Positions 1 to 5,226 of a stretch of 22,078 bases of DNA are shown here, piece by piece. The position numbers and the translations under genes are program-made. The notes beneath the pieces are model-generated. The model saw nothing but the letters and a program-made list of their open reading frames with translations, had not been told where the DNA came from and ran no database searches. The stretch's first letter is position 1, and the number at the start of each line of letters is the position of its first letter. The DNA is taken from contig JALAHE010000012.1 in assembly GCA_022712075.1 (NCBI GenBank), positions 1 to 22,078 of the forward strand. The letters are read 5' to 3'. This DNA is from Galactobacter sp. (GTDB lineage: Bacteria; Actinomycetota; Actinomycetes; Actinomycetales; Micrococcaceae).

Positions 1-11
1 AGGGGGCTGAG

Positions 12-539
12 ATGTCTGAGCCAGCGCCGGCGGCCGGCGAGAACGCCGAGCCGGGGGAGTGGGTGATCCCCGAGCACTGGGCCGACGAGTACGGCGGGGA
101 AAACACGAGCGAGCTGAACATGGAGCTCACGCGCCTCGACGGCGACGAGCTGCGCCGCTTCTCGACGCTGGAGCTCCCGGCCGCCGAGCGCGACCAGTTC
201 ATGTCCCAGCTGCGCGACGGCGAGTTTGCCGAGGCCGCGGGCCTCATCGCCGAGCGCATGGGAGCCGACGCCGCTTCCGTGGAGGAGGCGCTGCGCGCCA
301 ACCTCGAGGCAGCGCCCGAGCGCGTGCAGGGGATTTCGCTGCGTTTCGACATGGGCAACGGCCAGCAGGTCGACTTCTCCACCCAGGCGCTGCCGGAGGA
401 GGAACGCGAGGCCTTCTTCTCCGCGCTGCGCGCCGGCGATCTCGTGGCGGCCGCCCAGCTGGTCTCGCGCCACACGGGGATCTCGCCCGAGCAGGCTCTC
501 GGCATGCTCGAGTCCTTCCGCCACCGCCGCGAGCAGTAG
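12..539 (+). CDS. Hypothetical protein with tandem internal duplication
   Basis: I do not recognise this 175-aa protein. The start is supported by AGGGGG at bases 1-6, five bases before the ATG. It has no signal peptide and no membrane segment, and it is acidic, so a soluble cytoplasmic protein is likely. After a Pro/Ala/Glu-rich leader of about 35 residues there are two related units, roughly residues 38-98 and 108-170. Both contain FST, then LP, an ER pair, F, S-x-LR-x-G and an AA-x-L helix segment, which indicates an ancient tandem duplication of a helical unit of about 60 residues. A strong hairpin terminator follows 15 bases after the stop. Reading frame and codon use look genuine; function is unknown. 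Confidence 0.8.
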   Translation: MSEPAPAAGENAEPGEWVIPEHWADEYGGENTSELNMELTRLDGDELRRFSTLELPAAERDQFMSQLRDGEFAEAAGLIAERMGADAASVEEALRANLEAAPERVQGISLRFDMGNGQQVDFSTQALPEEEREAFFSALRAGDLVAAAQLVSRHTGISPEQALGMLESFRHRREQ

Positions 540-553
540 ACGCCACAGCGAGA

Positions 554-598
554 CTGCCCGGCCGCCTCTCCTTCGGGGGAGAGGCGGCCGGGCAGTTT
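554..598 (+). terminator. Rho-independent-like terminator of the 175-aa gene
   Basis: A perfect 18-bp stem (554-571 with 578-595) closes a 6-nt TTCGGG loop and is followed by TTTGTT. It starts 15 bases after the stop codon of the upstream gene. Confidence 0.85.
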
Positions 599-614
599 GT
601 TCGTTAACGAACGG

Positions 615-657
615 CGGAGGCCGACGGCGAGCCCCCAAGAATCGCCGTCGGCCTCCG
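615..657. repeat. Perfect 16-bp inverted repeat (hairpin 1 of the intergenic row)
   Basis: Arms 615-630 and 642-657 are perfectly complementary around an 11-nt loop. The loop and inner stem contain CCCCCAAGAATCGCC (632-646), which recurs at 807-821. It lies between convergent genes and could be a second or bidirectional terminator. Confidence 0.7.
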
Positions 658-673
658 ACCGATGTGGTGGGCG

Positions 674-712
674 GCGGGCCCGGGAGACACCCCACGCATC
701 TCTCGGACCCGC
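674..712. repeat. Imperfect 14-bp inverted repeat
   Basis: Arms 674-687 and 699-712 pair with one C/A mismatch and one G/T wobble around an 11-nt loop. It has no U-run. It is part of the hairpin row between the convergent genes. Confidence 0.5.
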
Positions 713-723
713 GCCCTGAGGAT

Positions 724-778
724 CCGGTGGACCGGTCCTGGCCCCACCCCCGAGGGGCGCTGCGGGCCGGTCCACCGG
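724..778. repeat. Perfect 12-bp inverted repeat with nested inner stem
   Basis: Arms CCGGTGGACCGG (724-735) and CCGGTCCACCGG (767-778) are perfectly complementary. An inner GCCCC/GGGGC stem (741-745 with 754-758) lies between them. It could form a compound RNA hairpin on either strand. Confidence 0.65.
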
Positions 779-787
779 TGGTTTCTT

Positions 788-836
788 CGGTTCAGGGGAG
801 GGCGATCCCCCAAGAATCGCCCTCACTCCCGAACCG
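788..836 (-). terminator. Probable terminator hairpin of the CAP-domain gene
   Basis: The outer arms 788-798 and 826-836 and inner arms 800-806 and 816-822 pair with a small internal loop. The apical loop contains the CCCCCAAGA motif shared with hairpin 615-657. It sits 14 bases after the stop of the minus-strand CAP gene. There is no U-run after the stem, so the termination role rests on position and structure. Confidence 0.55.
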
Positions 837-849
837 GAGCTTGTGGGTG

Positions 850-1740
850 TCAGGCCTTCTGCGCGGCCTTGATCAGCTTGTTCAGCTTGGTGGTCTGCGC
901 CTTCACCGTGGTGGTGTTCTTCTGGACCGTCTTCAGGGCGGTCGAGGAGGTGACCTTCGGGGTGTGCTTGCCGACGTAGGACTCGTAGGACTTCAGGGCC
1001 GAGACGGCCTTGCGAACCTTGGAGGACTTAGTGGCCTTGGAGGCCAGCTTCTTGGCGGTGGCCTTGGCGGTGGAGACGGCCTTCTTCTGCGCGGAGAGCT
1101 GCTTGGCGAAGGCGGTGCGGGCGGTGGCGGCCTGCTTCTTCGAGGTGACCTTGGAAGCGGAGACGGACTTGGTGGAGGCGGCCTTCTTGGCGGAGGGGGT
1201 GGCCTGCGCCTTGTAGTCGCCGTTCACATCGCCCAGGAAGTGGGCCGTTACCCAGATGTTGCCGCGGTCATCGATCTCGGCGCCGAAGCCGACGTAGCCG
1301 TAGCGCTTGGCGGCCAGGTTGGCCCAGTGAGTCGGGGAGGCCTCCCACGCGGCCTGCATCTGAGCGGCGGTCGCGGTGACGGGGGCGCGCAGCACGTTCT
1401 CGCCGGCCGACTCGGTGCGAGCCGGGAAGGGGTAGGTGGTGCTGTGGAACATCGAGTTCTTCGAGGACATCACCTTGGACCAGGAGCGGGTCGACTTGGT
1501 GAGCAGGTAGTCCACCTTCAGCGGCTTCAGGCCGATGCGAGCGCGGGTCTTGTTGGTCAGCTTGACCAGCTCGGCCTCGACCTTCTGCTCGATGGAGGTC
1601 TTTTGCGCCTGGCTCATCGTGGCCGCTGCGGCCTCGGGAGCCGGGGCGATGGCGGCGGCGCCGCCAGCCAGGATGCCAGCAGCCACGAAACCGGCGATCA
1701 GCTTGGCTGCGATGCGGGAGAAGCGGGTGGTGGTCTTCAT
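850..1740 (-). CDS. Secreted CAP/SCP (YkwD-like) domain protein
   Basis: The 296-aa product starts at 1740, where an AAAGAGG ribosome site precedes the ATG. An upstream extension of the frame lacks such a site and would bury the signal peptide. Residues 1-40 are a classical Sec signal: basic MKTTTR, a hydrophobic core, then PEAAAA. Residues about 54-169 are a CAP domain with His99, Glu114 in AGEN, a W-x5-H motif ending at His138, and the closing WVTAHF with His167, matching the usual His/Glu cavity. Residues 178-296 are an unusual Lys/Ala/Ser/Thr-rich basic tail without a recognised domain, LPXTG or membrane anchor. The tail may bind the anionic wall or teichoic acids (inference). The biochemical role of bacterial CAP proteins is poorly defined; a cell-surface or wall function is likely. 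Confidence 0.85.
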   Translation of the reverse strand: MKTTTRFSRIAAKLIAGFVAAGILAGGAAAIAPAPEAAAATMSQAQKTSIEQKVEAELVKLTNKTRARIGLKPLKVDYLLTKSTRSWSKVMSSKNSMFHSTTYPFPARTESAGENVLRAPVTATAAQMQAAWEASPTHWANLAAKRYGYVGFGAEIDDRGNIWVTAHFLGDVNGDYKAQATPSAKKAASTKSVSASKVTSKKQAATARTAFAKQLSAQKKAVSTAKATAKKLASKATKSSKVRKAVSALKSYESYVGKHTPKVTSSTALKTVQKNTTTVKAQTTKLNKLIKAAQKA

Positions 1741-1870
1741 GACTGCCTCTTTAGGTCGGGGGGTTCTGAAATGGACTTTGGGATATCCGTTGCAGAAGAC
1801 ATTGCCCCCGTTCGCGACGATATGCAAGCGGCTTTCGATACATCCGTTTGTTAGTTAGGAAGCCTGCGTT

Positions 1871-1902
1871 CGAAAGATCCGCGAGATTTCAAGGATCTTT
1901 CG
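1871..1902. promoter_or_regulatory. 10-bp inverted repeat upstream of the CAP gene
   Basis: CGAAAGATCC (1871-1880) and GGATCTTTCG (1893-1902) are perfect inverse complements separated by 12 bases. It lies about 130-160 bp upstream of the CAP start, in the A+T-rich part. It could be an operator for a dimeric regulator or a leader-RNA hairpin; the sequence does not decide. Confidence 0.45.
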
Positions 1903-2384
1903 GCATGCACCTTGCGAAAAGTCCCTGAAAAAAATTTTGGAAGGGGGGTGCCAAAGAGCGCTCTCACGGTCGGATCGGCGTGATGGCGGCGGTTTCTGAA
2001 ACGCCAAAGGTATTTCCAAAGCGTCTTGCAAAAGCATGCCCGAGGGTGTGTCTGGTGCAGCACTGTCCGTGGCGGGGCCGGCGCGGGCTTGTGGCGCAGG
2101 AGGTTCGCCTGGCGAGCGACGCTGCCGCCCGCCGTGAGAGCGCGTTCACGGATGCAGCTGGTGCGGGTGAGCGGCGAATCGTGGCTTATCCGGTATTCCG
2201 GACATGGTTTGCGGGGTGCGCCGCCCGCGGCTGCGGTTGGGGTGGCTCGGCGCCGAAGGGAGTGCGTCGTGCCTGGGGCGGAGGCGAGTGCGCGGTGCCC
2301 GGCGTCGGTCGGCCGGGTGCGGTGCACCGTCGCCGCGCGACGCCCGGCGAGGCTCCGCCCGCGCCGGAGAGGCGTCACCGCGAA

Positions 2385-2443
2385 CCCGCGGCTTTTTCGC
2401 TGCTCCGTGACAAATACTCGCGGAGCAGCGAAAAAGTCGCGGG
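2385..2443. repeat. 23-bp inverted repeat with A/T runs in the stem
   Basis: Arms 2385-2407 and 2421-2443 pair over 23 positions with a single G/T wobble (2391 with 2437) around a 13-nt A+T-rich loop. The 5' arm carries the T-run and the 3' arm the A-run, the opposite of a Rho-independent terminator, and no gene ends beside it. Function unknown. Confidence 0.7.
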
Positions 2444-2444
2444 G

Positions 2445-2626
2445 CGACGGATCCAGGCCACCGGACCCCGGCCGACGGATCCGGGCGGACGGGTCAGCGG
2501 CGACGGATCCAGACCAGCGGGGCCAGGCCACCGGACCCAGGCCGAGAGCTCAGCGCCGACGGATTCGGTCCGAAGGGCGAGCGGGAGGAGTGAACGCTGG
2601 CCGGCCCGCCGGAGAGCTCAGCGCCG
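2445..2626. repeat. Mosaic of short direct repeats
   Basis: CGACGGATCC occurs at about 2445, 2473 and 2501, with a variant CGACGGATTC near 2567. CCAGGCCACCGGACCC occurs exactly at 2453-2468 and 2523-2538. GAGAGCTCAGCGCCG occurs exactly at 2544-2558 and 2612-2626. Spacing is irregular, so this is not a simple tandem array. Confidence 0.65.
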
Positions 2627-2639
2627 CTGCGAGGGCACG

Positions 2640-2680
2640 AAAAAGGCCCCGGAGTCTTGATCTCTCAAGACTCCGGGGCC
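2640..2680 (-). terminator. Terminator of tRNA-Ser(GCU)
   Basis: A perfect 16-bp stem (2645-2660 with 2665-2680) with a 4-nt loop lies 9 bases beyond the tRNA 3' end. On the minus strand it is followed by five T (2640-2644). This is a textbook intrinsic terminator. Confidence 0.92.
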
Positions 2681-2689
2681 TCCAAACTG

Positions 2690-2778
2690 CGGACACGGGG
2701 GGATTTGAACCCCCGGTCCACCTTTCGGCGGACCCTTCATTAGCAGTGAAGTCCATTCGGCCGCTCTGGCACGTGTCC
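2690..2778 (-). tRNA. tRNA-Ser(GCU)
   Basis: The 89-nt sequence folds as a class II tRNA. The acceptor stem is GGACACG/CGTGTCC. The anticodon stem CTTCA/TGAAG encloses loop CTGCTAA, giving anticodon GCU for AGC/AGU codons. A long variable arm and the T-loop TTCAAAT follow. The discriminator is G and CCA is not encoded, so CCA addition is needed. Confidence 0.96.
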
Positions 2779-2800
2779 ACGTTGCCGAAGCAACATGCCC

Positions 2801-2830
2801 AGCGTAGCGGAGCCGGGCCCCGCGCACCAA
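2801..2830 (-). promoter_or_regulatory. Predicted promoter of tRNA-Ser(GCU)
   Basis: On the minus strand TTGGTG (2825-2830) and TACGCT (2801-2806) are separated by 18 bases, a housekeeping-sigma arrangement. Initiation near 2794 would give a leader of about 15 nt that is almost entirely a GTTGC-TTCG-GCAAC hairpin (2781-2794), ending 2 nt before the mature tRNA. Confidence 0.55.
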
Positions 2831-2953
2831 AATGGCGGTTCCGCGTGGCGCGAAAAGCCCCTCCGGGCCCGCGCGCGCCCCTCAGGAGGCCCGCCGGCCG
2901 CGCCGCGCGTTGCCCCGCGCGCGCTGCCGTGCCCCGCCCAGCGCCGGGCGGGC

Positions 2954-5092
2954 TCAGCGCCGACGCAGGCGCTCCGGTTCGGTGGCGGCGAGCCACAGGA
3001 AGGTGTAGCTGCGGGCCAGCATGCGCGCGGTGTCAGCGTGGTCAACGCTTCCGGCATGCCCGCCGCCCTCCTCCTCGTGGTACCAAGCGGTGTCGACCCC
3101 GAGCTCGTCGAGCGCTGCGGCCATGTGCCGCGCCTGCACGGGCCCCACACGGTCATCGCTCGTGGTGGTCCACGTGAGCAGCGGCGGGAAGACGGACTGC
3201 GGGTGGTCGGCCAAGCGGTGCAGGGGCGACATCTCGCGCAGGAAGACGGCGTCCTCCGGGACCTCGGGGTCGCCGTACTCGGCGATCCAGGAGTGCCCGG
3301 CGGAGAGCGTGGTGTAGCGGAGCATGTCCAGCAGCGGCACGCCGCAGCTGATCCCGCCGAAGAGCTCGGGGTAGCGCGTGTACGCGTTCCCGGCCAGGAG
3401 CCCGCCGTTGGAGCGGCCCATCATGGTGGTCGTGGCCGGCGAGCTCAGCCCGAACGACTGCAGGTCCCGCGCCACGGCGGCGAGGTCCTCGAAGGCGCGG
3501 GGGCGCTTCTCCCGAAGGGCGGCCGCGTGCCAGGCCGGCCCGTACTCGCCGCCGCCGCGCAGATTGGCGAGGACGTAGGCAGGGTGGCGACCATCCGCCG
3601 TCGTGCGCCCAAGCCAGCCCAAGCCCACGGCCGGCGAATAGCCGGGCGTCAGCGAGGTGCGGAAGCCGCCGTAGGCGCTGATGAGGACTGGGGTGCGCCC
3701 GTCCAGCGGGACGTCGCGCGGCGCCACGAGGAAGTAGGGGACGCGCGTGCCGTCCTCGGAGACGGCGAAGCGCTGGCTCACCTCGAAGCCGCTCGCGTCG
3801 AAGCGCGCGGGCGCGGCCGCGATGAGCGAAGCCGGCGAGGTCTGCGCGGCCGAGCAGTCCAGCGTGCCGCGCCACAGGGTGGAGGGCTGCAGGAAGCCGG
3901 AGGAGAGCATCCAGTAGTCGTCGCCGAACTCGTCGTCCTCGTCGTCCTCGTCGTCCACGGGCCAGACGGAGACGCTGGAGAGCTCGGGCACGCCTGGTAG
4001 CTCGGTCGCGGCCCAGCCGGCGGCGGGGTCGAGGATGAGCACGCGGCTCGCCACGTCCTTGAGCACGGTGAGCAGGCCCTTGGAGGCCGTGAAGGTCAGG
4101 CCGGCGATGGCCTCGCCGGCGCCCGGCACAAACACGGGCGTCACCGTGCGGTCCCCGGCCATCCAGCCGGACAGCGGCGCGGCGAGCAGGGTGCCCGGCC
4201 CATACACGGCCCCGCTGACCGACCACTGGCTCATGGTCCGCACCACGAGCCATTCTCGGAACAGTGAGACGCGGGCGTCCCGCGGCACCTCGATCTCGGC
4301 CCAGCTGCCCGGGGCCCCGGCCTCGCCGTCCACCCACAGGTAGGTGATGGACTCGTAGAAATCGATGGAGTCCCAGGCCAGCTCGCGCTCGAAGCCGCGC
4401 GTGTGCTCGCGGCCCGCGCCGCCGGCCACGTGGGAGGCGTCCACCTCGAACACCACTGGCGCCTCGGCCAGGGAAGCGCCGCGGGCCAGGCGGCGCACGC
4501 AGCGGGCGTAGGAGGAGCGCGTGACGTCGTCCTCGCCAGTGATCGCCCCGACGAGCAGCTCGTCCGGCCCGGACCAGGACGCGTTGGTCTTGCCGAGCGG
4601 GAGGTCGAAGCCGCCGGGCACCCAGGCCTTGGTCTCGACGTCGAACTCCCGGATCCGCGTGGCGTCGCCGCCGTCGGGGGAGAGGCTCAGGAGCGTGCGG
4701 TGCGGTTCGGCGCCGTCGGGCTCCGGGCGCCAATGGGCGCCGGCCCAGACCCACTCCACGCCCTCCTCCGCGCTGAGCGCGTCCAGATCCAGCAGCGTCT
4801 CCCACGCGGGGGCACCGGCCGCGTAGGAGTCCCAATCGGTGCTGCGCCACAGCCCGCGCGGGTGCTCTGCGTCCTGCCAGAAGTTGGTGTAGCGGCTCCC
4901 GTGCTTAGTCACGAGGACCAGGCGATCAGGGGCATCAAGGGCCTCGGCGATCTCGTCGACGATGCGCCGGTGCTCCTCCGAATCGAGGACGGCGTCCGTC
5001 GCCTCCGCCCTCCGGTGGGCCCACGCGAGCGCGCGCTCCCCGTGCATCTCGTCGAGCCAGTCCCGTTCCTGCGTGCCGCGCTGCGTGTCCAT
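2954..5092 (-). CDS. Prolyl oligopeptidase family serine peptidase (S9A)
   Basis: The 712-aa length is normal for prolyl oligopeptidase, which cleaves short peptides after proline in the cytoplasm. No signal peptide is present. The N-terminus has the family opening WLDEMHGERALAW. A beta-propeller region follows (about 80-410), then the alpha/beta-hydrolase domain. The catalytic triad is visible: Ser561 in GRSNGGLL, Asp in DDRV at 646-647 and His679 in GGGHAG. An acidic run, DDEDDEDDE, interrupts the propeller near 375 and is coded by a GTC/CTC-type microrepeat (about 3926-3960). The ATG is preceded by TAGCCT six bases upstream with no well-spaced ribosome site, suggesting a leaderless message. 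It is divergent from the FAD/NAD(P)-binding gene. Confidence in the family is high; the natural substrate is unknown. Confidence 0.93.
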   Translation of the reverse strand: MDTQRGTQERDWLDEMHGERALAWAHRRAEATDAVLDSEEHRRIVDEIAEALDAPDRLVLVTKHGSRYTNFWQDAEHPRGLWRSTDWDSYAAGAPAWETLLDLDALSAEEGVEWVWAGAHWRPEPDGAEPHRTLLSLSPDGGDATRIREFDVETKAWVPGGFDLPLGKTNASWSGPDELLVGAITGEDDVTRSSYARCVRRLARGASLAEAPVVFEVDASHVAGGAGREHTRGFERELAWDSIDFYESITYLWVDGEAGAPGSWAEIEVPRDARVSLFREWLVVRTMSQWSVSGAVYGPGTLLAAPLSGWMAGDRTVTPVFVPGAGEAIAGLTFTASKGLLTVLKDVASRVLILDPAAGWAATELPGVPELSSVSVWPVDDEDDEDDEFGDDYWMLSSGFLQPSTLWRGTLDCSAAQTSPASLIAAAPARFDASGFEVSQRFAVSEDGTRVPYFLVAPRDVPLDGRTPVLISAYGGFRTSLTPGYSPAVGLGWLGRTTADGRHPAYVLANLRGGGEYGPAWHAAALREKRPRAFEDLAAVARDLQSFGLSSPATTTMMGRSNGGLLAGNAYTRYPELFGGISCGVPLLDMLRYTTLSAGHSWIAEYGDPEVPEDAVFLREMSPLHRLADHPQSVFPPLLTWTTTSDDRVGPVQARHMAAALDELGVDTAWYHEEEGGGHAGSVDHADTARMLARSYTFLWLAATEPERLRRR

Positions 5093-5098
5093 ACCCTC

Positions 5099-5104
5099 AG
5101 GCTA
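5099..5104 (-). promoter_or_regulatory. Predicted -10 box giving a leaderless peptidase transcript
   Basis: TAGCCT (TANNNT type) on the minus strand ends 6 bases before the ATG at 5092, so transcription should begin at or next to the start codon. The GAGGG in between is only one base from the ATG, too close to act as a ribosome site. No clear -35 was seen. Confidence 0.5.
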
Positions 5105-5182
5105 GGCGCTCGCCCGGTCCCCTTCGATGGCGCCGTGCGGCGGCGCGGCTTGGGCGCCCGCCCGCGAGGGTGGGAGCATGGC

Positions 5183-5204
5183 GGTGCCGGGCATACCCGG
5201 CACC
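5183..5204. promoter_or_regulatory. 9-bp perfect inverted repeat before the FAD-protein gene
   Basis: GGTGCCGGG and CCCGGCACC flank a CATA spacer, in the 134-bp gap between divergent genes and 22 bases upstream of the ATG at 5227. It could be an operator or a leader hairpin. Confidence 0.45.
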
Positions 5205-5226
5205 CAAGAGCAGTGGCGGAGGCGGC

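Larger units (their letters stand above)
1741..2639. other. Long non-coding stretch upstream of the CAP gene
   Basis: No frame here looks coding: the available frames are Arg/Pro-rich, overlap each other and match nothing I know. The first 250 bases are clearly richer in A+T than the rest of the window, including an A-run followed by TTTT near 1928-1938, and presumably hold the promoter and long leader of the minus-strand CAP gene. A 12-bp inverted pair (1957-1968 with 2133-2144) and the palindrome GTTTC-T-GAAAC near 1992-2002 suggest structure. I looked for cobalamin and c-di-AMP riboswitch signatures and did not see them. The right part holds the inverted repeat and direct repeats listed separately. 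Confidence 0.6.

Noticed and set aside
226..1854. A 542-codon plus-strand frame crossing the first gene, its terminator and the antisense of the CAP gene
   Set aside because: It runs through five hairpins and two better-supported genes, and its Gly/Leu-rich part is the complement of the CAP tail.
1741..2140. Possible c-di-AMP (ydaO) or cobalamin riboswitch before the CAP gene
   Set aside because: I could not find the conserved core motifs of either class; without a covariance search it is not supportable.
1851..2531. A 226-codon minus-strand frame in the non-coding stretch
   Set aside because: It is Arg/Pro/Ser-rich without gene-like codon use, has no ribosome site, and crosses the 23-bp inverted repeat.
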